Origin: Thalassococcus_A lentus
Lineage (GTDB): Bacteria > Pseudomonadota > Alphaproteobacteria > Rhodobacterales > Rhodobacteraceae
NCBI RefSeq assembly: GCF_028023555.1
Contig: NZ_JAQIOY010000001.1
Coordinates: forward strand, 248,001 to 312,000
DNA length: 64,000 nt
Direction: 5' to 3'
Translations under genes and position numbers: made by a program
The notes under the pieces: model-generated
Databases searched by the model: none
Told to the model about the DNA's origin: nothing
The model's input: the letters and a program-made list of their open reading frames with translations, nothing else
In this document: positions 52,433-61,127 of the stretch, in pieces
Numbering within the stretch: position 1 is the first letter of the stretch
Layout: each line of letters starts with the position of its first letter

Positions 52433-53469
52433 TGCACCGCTTCCGGCAGCAGAGCATAGGCGCGCTGAATTGGCATCAGAACGACCAGACGACCGGGGTC
52501 CTTGATGCGGCCTGCCATGCGACCAGCCTCATCCCCGGTTCCAAAGAAAATATCCGCGCGTTGGGCGCCCTTGATCGCGGATCCCGTGTCTTGCGCCACC
52601 ATCAGCTGGCGTATTGGCGACTTTCCCTCTTTCTCAATCCAGACCGGCGCGCCCAGCTTGGTAAATGCGGGATCAACTGCGATTGAGCGCATTGTCGTAA
52701 TGGATCGGTTCATCGCACCCAACGGACCTTTGTCTGCCGGGACTTCGCTGACCTCTCGAAAGAAGACGTAGGATCCGTTGTGGTACAACAATTCCTCGCC
52801 TTGTTCAGGGTTTCGGCGCACCCAGTTGGCTATGACCTGAGCAGAGACCTGATGCGGTTGATATGTGCCGCGGCGTACAAGCTCTTGGCCGATTGAGCGG
52901 TAGGGATGACCGTTGAAACCGCCATACCCGACGCGGATATACGAACCATCCGGATACTTGACGCGACCTGAGCCCTGAACCTGCAAAAAGAACAGCTCAA
53001 CCGCGTCATCAACCCATGCAATTTCCAATCCACGACCCTGCATCACATCTGTCGTCAGAATTTCGCGTCTGGTCAGCCAGGGCCGAATTTTTTTGGCCTC
53101 GGGGGGCATCGCGTAGATGGGATATTTGTATCGCGGCGTGCGTACAGGAGAGCCATCCAGCTCGGGTTCAAAGTAGCCCGTGAATAGTCCGTCGTTTCCG
53201 TCGGTAATCATCACCGGACGAAAGAAAAGTTCAAAGAACTGCTTTGCGTTGCCAGCCTCAGCCGCAAGATTGCAAAGTGCAGTCCAGTCTGGATCTTTCA
53301 TGTCGCCGCAAGTGTTCTTGAACACCTCAAGCGCGGCGGCATGATCATCGTCTTCCCAGCCGTTCAAATCCTCGAATCCGAGGATGGCATAGCTGGGTTC
53401 TGTTTCAGCAGAAACCGGGCCAGCCATCAGGGATATCGCAATTGAAATAGCAAGGAGGTACCGGGTCAT
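52429..53469 (-). CDS. mltA: Membrane-bound lytic murein transglycosylase A
   Basis: A 346-residue peptidoglycan-cleaving enzyme with a signal peptide ending at GPVSA. The MltA double-psi barrel is seen in FTGYFEPELDGSPVRTPRYK, VELFFLQVQGSGRVKYPDGS and RQLMVAQDTGSAIKGAQRAD with catalytic Asp (3D-type) residues. It has no lipobox Cys, unlike E. coli MltA, so it is probably periplasmic. The gene overlaps its neighbours on both sides by 4 bases. Confidence 0.92.
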   Translation of the reverse strand: MTRYLLAISIAISLMAGPVSAETEPSYAILGFEDLNGWEDDDHAAALEVFKNTCGDMKDPDWTALCNLAAEAGNAKQFFELFFRPVMITDGNDGLFTGYFEPELDGSPVRTPRYKYPIYAMPPEAKKIRPWLTRREILTTDVMQGRGLEIAWVDDAVELFFLQVQGSGRVKYPDGSYIRVGYGGFNGHPYRSIGQELVRRGTYQPHQVSAQVIANWVRRNPEQGEELLYHNGSYVFFREVSEVPADKGPLGAMNRSITTMRSIAVDPAFTKLGAPVWIEKEGKSPIRQLMVAQDTGSAIKGAQRADIFFGTGDEAGRMAGRIKDPGRLVVLMPIQRAYALLPEAVQ

Positions 53470-54131
53470 TCGTCCGTGGCGATAAGTTGCCAGTTAGGAT
53501 CGCCTGTTCCCATTTTCCGTGCATAGGTCCAAACGTCTTTTTGTTTCTTTACTGCGCGGTCAGAACCTTCGACGATTTCACCTTCGGCGTTCTTAACCAC
53601 AGACGACAGTTCACCGATGTACTTCACAGTGATTTCGCCGGTCGCAGTCGCTTCGTCAAAATTGGCATCCACGAGGGACAGTTCCCGGACGCCAATGAAC
53701 TCCGCCTCAATCTTGAGGCCTTGTTCCTCGCGTGCGGCCACAACTTCAGCAAAGGTCTGATAGACATCATCGGCCAGGAATGGCTTCAGCTCTTCGATCT
53801 CGCCACGCTCAAAACCCATGAGGATCATCTCATAGGCGCCCCGCGCGCCGCCCAGAAAATCGGAAACACCGAAACCGGGTTCGGCCTTCTTCATTGCGGC
53901 CAAGGCTTCGGCAGCATCACTGCCTGCAAGAACATGGTCTGTGATATCCAGATCTGGGCCGCCATCGATAACTTCGAAGTCGCGGCGCGGGTCGGGGCCA
54001 GCCGGTGCTGTAGGCGCTTGGGGCTTTTCAAAACCCTCGCGCGTGCCCAGCACGCTGCGCAAACGCAAAACGAGAAAAATGGCGATACCGGCCAGAACCA
54101 GTAGCTGCAGGATAGCGGAATTCATCGGCAC
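53466..54131 (-). CDS. Tim44-like domain protein
   Basis: A 221-residue protein with an N-terminal membrane helix (ILQLLVLAGIAIFLVLRL), a variable linker and a C-terminal Tim44-like domain (SDFLGGARGAYEMILMGFER through TYARKMGTGDPNWQLIATDE). The domain binds membranes in mitochondrial import; the bacterial homologue (TimA) is of unclear function. It heads the operon with mltA and smr and diverges from fxsA. Confidence 0.88.
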   Translation of the reverse strand: MPMNSAILQLLVLAGIAIFLVLRLRSVLGTREGFEKPQAPTAPAGPDPRRDFEVIDGGPDLDITDHVLAGSDAAEALAAMKKAEPGFGVSDFLGGARGAYEMILMGFERGEIEELKPFLADDVYQTFAEVVAAREEQGLKIEAEFIGVRELSLVDANFDEATATGEITVKYIGELSSVVKNAEGEIVEGSDRAVKKQKDVWTYARKMGTGDPNWQLIATDE

Positions 54132-54228
54132 CTCTTTCAGGGTGTGGATGGAAAAGGAGTGTTCGAATTCCTATGTAGGGGCTGCACCCGGGCGAGTCCA
54201 CCTACGCCCAGCTATTGGAGGCGATGCT

Positions 54229-54741
54229 ATGTGGCTGTTTTTGGCCTTTCTATCTGTTCCACTGATCGAAATTGCCCTGTTCATCCAGATTGGCGGTCTG
54301 ATCGGGCTTTGGCCGACGCTCTTGATTGTGGTTCTGACAGCGATTTTGGGAACTTGGCTGGTGCGTGCGCAGGGAAGGCTGGCCATGAATGACCTCAGAA
54401 ACAGTTTTTCCCAACTGAATGATCCAAGCGAGCCTTTGGCACACGGGGCAATGATCCTGTTTTCCGGCGCTTTGCTCCTTACACCCGGCTTTTTTACCGA
54501 TGCCGTTGGTTTTGCCTTGCTGGCACCCCCCGTTCGAAAGGCGGTTTTCCAGTGGGCCCGCAAGCGAGTGAACGTGCAGCGGTTTGATATGGGCGGGCCA
54601 CCCCAATCCGGTTTTGATGATCACCATCAGCACACGAGCCCCGCTAAAAGGCCGCAGGATGACGTGATCGACGGCGACTACACTGAGGTTTCAGAAGAAA
54701 AGAAAGCCAATCATCCGGGTTCTGGCTGGACACGGCATTGA
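54229..54741 (+). CDS. fxsA: FxsA family membrane protein
   Basis: A 170-residue protein with three to four helices (LFLAFLSVPLIEIALFIQIG, LWPTLLIVVLTAILGTWLV, ALLLTPGFFTDAVGFALLAP) and the conserved GxLLLTPGFxTDxxG segment. FxsA was named from exclusion of phage T7 by F plasmid cells; the normal role is unknown. GGAGG stands 9 bases before ATG 54229; the open frame upstream of it overlaps the divergent gene and is not coding. Confidence 0.88.
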   Translation: MWLFLAFLSVPLIEIALFIQIGGLIGLWPTLLIVVLTAILGTWLVRAQGRLAMNDLRNSFSQLNDPSEPLAHGAMILFSGALLLTPGFFTDAVGFALLAPPVRKAVFQWARKRVNVQRFDMGGPPQSGFDDHHQHTSPAKRPQDDVIDGDYTEVSEEKKANHPGSGWTRH

Positions 54742-54798
54742 GCAAGGCGCGTCAGCCTGCTATGCCCTGCTGCGATCTATTTTAGCGGAGAGCGGTAA

Positions 54799-55293
54799 AT
54801 GGCCGAGAACGAAAACGGTGCAGCGGCGGCGGATGCGCCCCAAGCCCCAAAAATGAACGTATTGGCACAGTTTGTGCGGGACATGTCTTTTGAGAACATT
54901 CTTGCGCAAAAAGGCATCAATGGCGAAGTGCAGCCTGATGTTCAGGTGCAGGTAAATCTGGATGCAAAAAAGCGCGCCACAGAAAACCAGTACGAAGTTG
55001 TTATCAAGCTCAAGATCGATAGCAAATCCAAGTCAGGCGGCGAGCAGCTGTTCTTGCTTGAACTCGACTACGCAGGCGTTTTCCAGATCGAAAACGTCCC
55101 TGAAGAACAGGTTCATCCGTTCTTGCTGATCGAATGTCCTCGGATGATTTTCCCGTTTGTGCGTCGCATCGTTTCTGATGTCACCCGCGACGGTGGTTTC
55201 CCACCGCTGAATCTCGAGACTATTGATTTTCTTGCGCTCTACCGCGCAGAAATTCAGCGTCGTCAGGCTGCTACGGCACAGGGTACTGCCTGA
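54799..55293 (+). CDS. secB: Protein-export chaperone SecB
   Basis: A 164-residue tetrameric chaperone that keeps secretory proteins unfolded for SecA. Marks are NVLAQFVRDMSFEN, YEVVIKLKIDSK, FLLELDYAGVFQIENVPEE and PRMIFPFVRRIVSDVTRDGG. Its C-terminal tail is short. A terminator hairpin for this gene lies inside the 3' end of the convergent dnaQ. Confidence 0.95.
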   Translation: MAENENGAAAADAPQAPKMNVLAQFVRDMSFENILAQKGINGEVQPDVQVQVNLDAKKRATENQYEVVIKLKIDSKSKSGGEQLFLLELDYAGVFQIENVPEEQVHPFLLIECPRMIFPFVRRIVSDVTRDGGFPPLNLETIDFLALYRAEIQRRQAATAQGTA

Positions 55294-55304
55294 TCCTAAG
55301 GCGT

Positions 55305-55997
55305 CTAGGTCTTGGACCAAAGTGCCTCAGACCCAAGCTTTTCGACAAAGGCGGCGTGAGCCGCCTTTTCTTTTTCTGACAGGCGCGGCTCTAGCGGAGC
55401 AGGGCGGGGTGTGGGTCTCCAAGCTGTCTCGCTACCACCTGCAACCTCGACCTGCTGGCCCGGTGATGCGAGCCCAAAGTCCGGCTGTTTACCACCAATC
55501 AGTTCAAGATAAACTTCGGCCAGGATTTCACTGTCGAGCAAAGCGCCGTGTAGCGTTCTGGCGGAATTGTCGATGTTGAAGCGGCGGCAAAGTGCATCAA
55601 GAGACGCAGGCGAGCCGGGAAATCTGCGACGCGCAATGTCTAGGGTATCGATAGCGCAGTCAGGTGCTAGGACTGGACGCTTGCACCAACGCAGCTCAGC
55701 GTTCAGAAATTTCACGTCGAAAGACGCGTTATGAATGACCAGCTTTGAATCCCCAATGAAGGCGAGAAAATCGTCGGCGATTTTTTCAAAGACCGGTTTA
55801 TCCCGAAGGAAGTCATCGCCAAGCCCATGCACCTCAAAAGCTTCCTGTGGCATCGACCGTTCAGGATTTATGTACTGATGATACGTCTTACCTGTGGGCA
55901 CGTGACCCATCAGTTCAACAGCACCAATTTCCACGATGCGATCACCCGTTTCCGGATCAAAACCTGTGGTTTCTGTATCCAAGACGATTTCACGCAT
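55305..55997 (-). CDS. dnaQ: DNA polymerase III epsilon subunit
   Basis: A 230-residue DEDDh 3'-5' exonuclease for replication proofreading. Exo I is REIVLDTETTGFDPETGDRI, Exo II LVIHNASFDVKFLNAEL, Exo III HGALLDSEILAEVYLEL. ATG 55997 (MREIVLD) is the usual family start. It overlaps the coaE end by 8 bases. The last codons (EKEKAAHAAF region) contain the secB terminator on the other strand. Confidence 0.95.
   Translation of the reverse strand: MREIVLDTETTGFDPETGDRIVEIGAVELMGHVPTGKTYHQYINPERSMPQEAFEVHGLGDDFLRDKPVFEKIADDFLAFIGDSKLVIHNASFDVKFLNAELRWCKRPVLAPDCAIDTLDIARRRFPGSPASLDALCRRFNIDNSARTLHGALLDSEILAEVYLELIGGKQPDFGLASPGQQVEVAGGSETAWRPTPRPAPLEPRLSEKEKAAHAAFVEKLGSEALWSKT
55347..55375 (+). terminator. 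secB terminator placed inside dnaQ
   Basis: GGCGGC, GTGA loop, GCCGCC, then TTTTCTTTTT is a clean rho-independent terminator on the plus strand, 57 bases after the secB stop and inside the coding region of dnaQ, where it encodes part of a Lys/Glu/Ala-rich tail. Confidence 0.75.
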
Positions 55998-56583
55998 CCG
56001 GCAAATCCTTTTGTATTTCCCGCAGTATAGCCTGAACCTGAGCCTTTGCATGCTCAAGAGTGTCGGTGACGATTATGAAATCGGCCCGTTCTTGTTTTTC
56101 AGCATCCGGCATTTGCCGTGACAAAATGTTTTCAAGGTCTTGTTCAGTCATAGTTCCGCGCTCAAGCACCCTGCGTTTTTGGGTTTCAGCGTCGACTGTC
56201 ACAACGGCGACTTTATCGCATTGCTCATCCAGACCAGTTTCAAAAAGAAGGGGCACATCCAGAACGACCACGCCTTGGGCCACCTTTAGGAATTCGGCGC
56301 GATTGCGCGCGACCATAGGGTGAACAATTGCATTGATTTGATCCAGTACGGTTGAATCCTTGGCGATCAGAGCGCGCAAAGCATCACGGTCAACATGTCC
56401 ATCAGGTCGGATTGTTCCCGGAAACCGGGCCTCCAACGCTTTGGGTGCAGGTCCATCGGGTGCGTAGAGTTTGTGAACAACTGCATCGGCATCCCAAACC
56501 GGAATACCGAGATCTGCAAACATCTGGGAGGTTGTCGATTTGCCCATACCGATCGAGCCGGTCAGGCCGAGAACAAAGGTCAT
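55990..56583 (-). CDS. coaE: Dephospho-CoA kinase
   Basis: A 197-residue P-loop kinase for the last step of CoA synthesis. P-loop LGLTGSIGMGKSTTSQMF, then GIPVWDADAVVHKLY, VLDVPLLFETGLDEQCDKV and the lid RRVLERGTMTEQD. It overlaps dnaQ and aroE on the two sides. Confidence 0.95.
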   Translation of the reverse strand: MTFVLGLTGSIGMGKSTTSQMFADLGIPVWDADAVVHKLYAPDGPAPKALEARFPGTIRPDGHVDRDALRALIAKDSTVLDQINAIVHPMVARNRAEFLKVAQGVVVLDVPLLFETGLDEQCDKVAVVTVDAETQKRRVLERGTMTEQDLENILSRQMPDAEKQERADFIIVTDTLEHAKAQVQAILREIQKDLPDA

Positions 56584-57413
56584 CGCAGTACAGCGGCACG
56601 CGTCGCTTCGTCGACTGTTGGCCGTTCTTCGAACCAGCGCTCAAATCCGGGTACAGCCTGATGCAACAGCATGCCCAAACCATCCACTGTCGTGCAGCCC
56701 TGTTCAGCCGCGGTTCTAAGCAATTTCGTGTTGAGCGGCGTATAGACGAGATCGTTCACAACCGTCCCTTTGCGCAGCCCATCCAGCGGAACACGCAGTT
56801 CTTGCTTTCCCGTCATGCCCAAAGAGGTTGTGTTGACTACCGTCACTGCGTCTTCGAACAAATTTCCGGCCTGAACCCAATCATAAACGTGAACACGATT
56901 GCCAAAATCAGCGCGCAGCTTGTCTGCCCGCAGGCGAGTGCGATTGGTCAAACGGATCTCAGGAACACCAACGTCTAGTAGCGATGCGATCACGGCCCGC
57001 GCCGCGCCCCCAGCACCAAGGACTGTGGCTGGGCCTGACGAGGCTTTCCATTGCGGGACATTTTGGCGAAGGTTTTCGATGAAACCATAGCCATCTGTGT
57101 TGTCCGCATGGATCAGACCGTCTTTTCGAAAGATCAGCGTGTTGGCTGCACCGATCAACGTCGCGCGATCTGAGATAAGGTCGGCGATCTCCATCACGCG
57201 TTCTTTGTGCGGAATGGTTATGTTGACGCCGACGAAGCCAAGCTTTGGCAACATGCGCAGCGCGTCTTCCAGATCGTCCGAGGCAATATCCATCGGTATG
57301 TAATGGCCGGCGATGCCGTATTTTCGCAACCAGTGCCCGTGCAATCTGGGAGAACGGGAATGTGCAACCGGTGATCCGATTACACCTGCCAATGGTATCT
57401 TCGGGTTTGTCAT
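56580..57413 (-). CDS. aroE: Shikimate dehydrogenase
   Basis: A 277-residue NADP enzyme of the shikimate route. Substrate residues in GSPVAHSRSPRLHGHWL (Ser pair), the catalytic Lys in VNITIPHKERVM, Asp in IHADNTDGYGF, and the NADP motif VLGAGGAARAVIASLL. Overlaps maf by 4 bases. Confidence 0.95.
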   Translation of the reverse strand: MTNPKIPLAGVIGSPVAHSRSPRLHGHWLRKYGIAGHYIPMDIASDDLEDALRMLPKLGFVGVNITIPHKERVMEIADLISDRATLIGAANTLIFRKDGLIHADNTDGYGFIENLRQNVPQWKASSGPATVLGAGGAARAVIASLLDVGVPEIRLTNRTRLRADKLRADFGNRVHVYDWVQAGNLFEDAVTVVNTTSLGMTGKQELRVPLDGLRKGTVVNDLVYTPLNTKLLRTAAEQGCTTVDGLGMLLHQAVPGFERWFEERPTVDEATRAAVLR

Positions 57414-58009
57414 GCCTGGATCGTTCCCCGTAGCGCGAGATAGTTGAGCAGTTCGAGCAGCGGCAAACCTAGAATAGTGAAATGATCACCCTGGATTTGC
57501 GCAAAGAGGCGTACCCCTTCTTCTTCGAGTTTATAGCCCCCAACCGAGGTTTGCACAGAGGGCCAATTGCGTTCGAGGTAAGCTTCGAGGAAATCGTCGC
57601 TGAAAGGTCGCATGGTCAGACGGGCCATGGAAATGTGGCGCCAGACAGGTTCTCCGTTTTCGTACAAAACCGCGGCCGACAGTAGGCGGTGTGTTTTACC
57701 ACGCAAAGTTACAAGTTGTTCGCGTGCTTCATCGATTGTCTCAGGCTTGCTGAAAAGCTTGAACTCATGCTCCAGAACTTGATCACAGCCAAGCACCAAT
57801 GCCCCCGGAACCTTACCCGAAACTTTGCGCGCCTTTGCCTCAGCCAAAGTGTCGGCAATGTCCCTTGGTTTTGCTTCTTCTTCGAGAAGCGCGTTTTTGA
57901 TCGACTCTTCATCGACGCGAGGCGATTCGACAGCAATCATCAGACCTGCTTTTCTGAGCAGATCAGCGCGGATTTCAGAGCCAGAGGCCAGGATAAGATC
58001 AAAATTCAT
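57410..58009 (-). CDS. maf: Maf-like nucleoside triphosphate pyrophosphatase
   Basis: A 199-residue Maf protein that hydrolyses abnormal or modified NTPs. Marks are ILASGSEIRADLLRKAGL, VLGCDQVLEHEFKLFSKPE and SVGGYKLEEEGVRLFAQIQG. First gene of the maf-aroE-coaE-dnaQ operon, which reads away from the candidate origin. Confidence 0.92.
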   Translation of the reverse strand: MNFDLILASGSEIRADLLRKAGLMIAVESPRVDEESIKNALLEEEAKPRDIADTLAEAKARKVSGKVPGALVLGCDQVLEHEFKLFSKPETIDEAREQLVTLRGKTHRLLSAAVLYENGEPVWRHISMARLTMRPFSDDFLEAYLERNWPSVQTSVGGYKLEEEGVRLFAQIQGDHFTILGLPLLELLNYLALRGTIQA

Positions 58010-58536
58010 GCGGATGGATTTGTGGACAAGTTCTGTGGAAAGGGTCTGATGGTTTTGAGGATAATCAGACCAATCCGCAAGCCCATGAATAACTCCTCGC
58101 TTTTCCAGTCATCTTCAGTGGTTCATGCAGACTGTGAAAGGGATAACCCGGCACCTTGCATGAACGAACTTCAACACTGGTGATCCCTAGTCTTATGCAC
58201 AAAATTGAATTTTGGTTGAGTTCCAGAATTTTGGCTTTGTTTATCTCGGAGTTTTAGGAATGGTTACTGATGCGTACAGGAACAATCCTGTAAGATGTCC
58301 ACAGATCAGTGCGGTGTGGATGAAACTTGGGTAAGTCAGTAATCCACAAAGAGTGCGCTGCCTAAGTTCTACTACCACCTTAAATTCTTTTTTATATTTG
58401 GTTTTAAGAAAGCAGTGAAAACCACGTCTGATTGACATTTTGCCGTCTTGGTTCTATCGACGCTGTACCTCCTGTTCTGGAGGGTTTCCCCGACACAAGA
58501 AAATACAGGGTCATATTTGATCCTGAAGGATATCGT
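58010..58536. other. Candidate chromosomal replication origin (oriC)
   Basis: A 527-base gene-free, AT-rich gap between maf and rho. Near-consensus DnaA boxes (TTATCCACA) are TTGTCCACA at 58021-58029 (minus), TTATCCTCA at 58056-58064 (minus), TTATGCACA at 58193-58201, TCATCCACA at 58315-58323 (minus) and TAATCCACA at 58340-58348, each one mismatch, plus ATGTCCACA at 58295-58303 (two). AT-rich stretches at 58201-58260 and 58368-58410 could melt. Two parS sites and the mnmE-mnmG-rsmG-parA set lie within 5 kb. No coding frame is convincing here. Confidence 0.6.
58432..58460 (+). promoter_or_regulatory. Possible rho promoter
   Basis: TTGACA (58432-58437) is followed after 17 bases by TATCGA (58455-58460), a full -35 with a weak -10, leaving a ~70-base leader before the rho ATG. 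In many bacteria rho is autoregulated through its leader; nothing specific can be read here. Confidence 0.3.
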
Positions 58537-59808
58537 ATGAGCCAGGAAAGACTGAACCTAGCAGACCTGAAGGCGCAGAGCCCCAAGGATCTCTTGGCCA
58601 TGGCCGAAGAACTGGAAATCGAAAACGCCTCGACGATGAGAAAAGGCGAAATGATGTTTCAGATCCTGCGCGAACGCGCGGATGAGGGTTGGGACATCTT
58701 CGGTGACGGCGTGTTGGAGGTTCTTCAGGACGGTTTTGGTTTTCTACGCTCACCCGAAGCAAACTACCTTCCGGGCCCGGACGACATCTACGTGTCTCCG
58801 GATATGATCCGCAAATATTCCTTGAGAACAGGGGACACCATCGAAGGTGAGATTAAAGCACCGGATGAAGCTGAGAGATATTTTGCGTTGATCAGTGTGA
58901 CTCGGATCAACTTTGAAGATCCTGAGAAGGCGCGCCATAAGATCGCGTTTGACAACCTCACACCACTTTATCCGGATGAACGTCTGCGTATGGAGATTGA
59001 GGATCCGACGATCAAGGATCGATCTGCGCGGATTATCGATCTCGTAGCGCCGATTGGTAAAGGTCAGCGTAGCCTCATCGTGGCGCCGCCTCGGACTGGT
59101 AAGACGGTATTGTTGCAAAACATTGCTACCTCAATCGAAAAGAACCATCCTGAGTGCTACCTAATCGTTCTGCTGATTGATGAAAGACCGGAAGAAGTGA
59201 CCGACATGCAGCGTTCGGTTAAAGGTGAGGTTGTTTCCTCTACCTTTGACGAGCCGGCAACACGCCACGTTGCGGTGTCTGAAATGGTTATCGAGAAAGC
59301 CAAGCGTCTCGTGGAACATAAACGAGATGTTGTGATTCTTCTCGATTCGATCACAAGACTTGGTAGAGCGTTTAACACCGTTGTGCCGTCTTCGGGTAAA
59401 GTTTTGACTGGTGGTGTGGACGCGAACGCGCTGCAGAGACCCAAGCGTTTCTTTGGTGCGGCGCGGAACATCGAAGAAGGCGGTTCGCTGACGATTATTG
59501 CGACTGCGCTTATTGATACTGGTAGCCGGATGGACGAAGTTATCTTTGAAGAATTCAAAGGCACGGGTAACTCTGAAATCGTTCTGGATCGCAAGGTTGC
59601 GGACAAACGGGTCTTCCCTGCGCTGGATATCCTTAAGTCTGGAACACGGAAAGAGGATCTGTTGGTGGACAAGATCGATCTGCAGAAGACGTTTGTCTTG
59701 CGCCGTATCCTGAACCCGATGGGTACGACCGATGCCATCGAATTCCTGATTTCGAAGCTCAAGCAGACCAAGTCGAATTCTGAGTTCTTCGACTCAATGA
59801 ACACCTAA
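58537..59808 (+). CDS. rho: Transcription termination factor Rho
   Basis: A 423-residue hexameric RNA helicase. The N-terminal Rho_N part (LNLADLKAQSPKDLLAMAEE), the RNA-binding cold-shock fold (DGFGFLRSPEANYLPGPDDI), P-loop LIVAPPRTGKTVLLQNIA and Walker B ILLDSITRLGRAFN are in order. ATG 58537 (MSQERLN) follows GAAGGA and gives the normal length; an upstream TTG at 58432 is not credible. Confidence 0.96.
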   Translation: MSQERLNLADLKAQSPKDLLAMAEELEIENASTMRKGEMMFQILRERADEGWDIFGDGVLEVLQDGFGFLRSPEANYLPGPDDIYVSPDMIRKYSLRTGDTIEGEIKAPDEAERYFALISVTRINFEDPEKARHKIAFDNLTPLYPDERLRMEIEDPTIKDRSARIIDLVAPIGKGQRSLIVAPPRTGKTVLLQNIATSIEKNHPECYLIVLLIDERPEEVTDMQRSVKGEVVSSTFDEPATRHVAVSEMVIEKAKRLVEHKRDVVILLDSITRLGRAFNTVVPSSGKVLTGGVDANALQRPKRFFGAARNIEEGGSLTIIATALIDTGSRMDEVIFEEFKGTGNSEIVLDRKVADKRVFPALDILKSGTRKEDLLVDKIDLQKTFVLRRILNPMGTTDAIEFLISKLKQTKSNSEFFDSMNT

Positions 59809-59826
59809 TCTCAATCGAGGTTGAAC

Positions 59827-61107
59827 ATGGATACGATTTTTGCTCAGGCCACGGCGCCTGGAAAAGCAGGCGTGTCGATTGTTCGTGTCTCGGGGGTAGG
59901 GGCAGCAGCTATTGCTGAGACGCTTTGTGGTCCTCTTCCAGAGGCCAGAAAAGCAGTACTGCGCGAGCTTAGAGACAAAAATGGCGTGGTATTGGACCAG
60001 GTTGTTTTGCTTTATTTCAGCGAGGGTGCCAGCTTTACCGGGGAGCCAATTGTCGAGTTTCACTGTCATGGCAGTGTTGCTGTGGTGTCATCACTGCTGC
60101 GGCTGTTGTCTGAATTTGAAAACACAAGACTAGCAGAAGCGGGCGAGTTTACACGCCGGGCTTTGACCAACGGCCGTATGGATTTGACCCAAGTCGAAGC
60201 GCTCGCGGATCTCATCGAGGCAGAAACCGAAGCGCAGCGTAAGTCGGCATTGGCTTTGCTTTCAGGGGAACTGTCTCAGAAGATCGCAGTATGGCGATCC
60301 AAATTGGTGCGGGCCGTGTCACTACTGGAGGCCGTAATCGATTTTGCAGATGAAGAAGTTCCGGTGGACGTCAGCGACGAAGTAGCGGAGCTTCTTGAAT
60401 TTGTTTCGATTGAAATTTCTCGACAGTTGCGAGGGTTGGATAGTGCTGAAAGGGTAAGGACCGGTTTCGAAATTGCGATAGTCGGGGAACCCAACGTTGG
60501 CAAATCCACATTGTTGAACCAGTTGGCGGGGCGTGAGGCTGCGATCACTTCTGAAATCGCGGGCACGACACGGGACGTGATTGAGGTACGCATGGATATT
60601 CTTGGGTTTCCTGTCACGTTACTGGACACGGCCGGAATTCGGGAATCTGACGACACAGTCGAAAAGATCGGGGTTGAACGGGCGCTGGCCCGCGCGCAGG
60701 GTGCGGATCTCCGAATCCATCTTTATGCCGATTCAGAACTTGCGATGCAGCCTGGTAGCGATGATATCGTTGTTAAATCCAAGGAAGATGGCGGGACCGG
60801 CCCGGATGGGATTTCTGGGAAAACAGGTGCAGGCATTTCTTGGCTGCTTGAGCAAATTGGCTCACGGCTGGAAAATCAAGTTTCTGGTGCAGAGCTTGCC
60901 AATCGTGAACGCCATAGAGTTTGTTTGGAGCAAGGTCAGGAAAAGCTGGATGTGGCTCGCAGAATGTTGGTAGACGGTCCCGACGTTTACGAACTGGTCA
61001 GTGAAGAAGTTCGTTTTGGTATCCGTGCTTTGGAAAGTTTGGTGGGCCACATTAATGTAGAACATGTTCTGGATGAAATCTTCTCCAGCTTCTGCATTGG
61101 GAAATGA
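59827..61107 (+). CDS. mnmE: tRNA modification GTPase MnmE (TrmE)
   Basis: A 426-residue GTPase that, with MnmG, puts cmnm5 groups on wobble uridine. N-terminal MDTIFAQATAPGKAGVSIVR, GEFTRRALTNGRMDLTQVEA, G1 GEPNVGKSTLLNQLAG, G3 LLDTAGIRESDD, and the terminal CIGK with the conserved Cys. The G4 region is replaced by a shortened VVKSKEDGG stretch, giving a slightly short G domain. Confidence 0.94.
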   Translation: MDTIFAQATAPGKAGVSIVRVSGVGAAAIAETLCGPLPEARKAVLRELRDKNGVVLDQVVLLYFSEGASFTGEPIVEFHCHGSVAVVSSLLRLLSEFENTRLAEAGEFTRRALTNGRMDLTQVEALADLIEAETEAQRKSALALLSGELSQKIAVWRSKLVRAVSLLEAVIDFADEEVPVDVSDEVAELLEFVSIEISRQLRGLDSAERVRTGFEIAIVGEPNVGKSTLLNQLAGREAAITSEIAGTTRDVIEVRMDILGFPVTLLDTAGIRESDDTVEKIGVERALARAQGADLRIHLYADSELAMQPGSDDIVVKSKEDGGTGPDGISGKTGAGISWLLEQIGSRLENQVSGAELANRERHRVCLEQGQEKLDVARRMLVDGPDVYELVSEEVRFGIRALESLVGHINVEHVLDEIFSSFCIGK

Positions 61108-61111
61108 GGAT

Positions 61112-61127
61112 TGTTTCACGTGAAACA
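61112..61127. promoter_or_regulatory. parS site 1
   Basis: TGTTTCACGTGAAACA is an exact 16-bp parS palindrome, at the 5' end of mnmG. ParB would bind here to organise and segregate the origin region. Confidence 0.9.

Noticed and set aside
58432..58536. Longer rho starting with TTG at 58432
   Set aside because: The extra 35 residues do not resemble Rho, and the TTG lies at a -35-like TTGACA; ATG 58537 has a proper GAAGGA.
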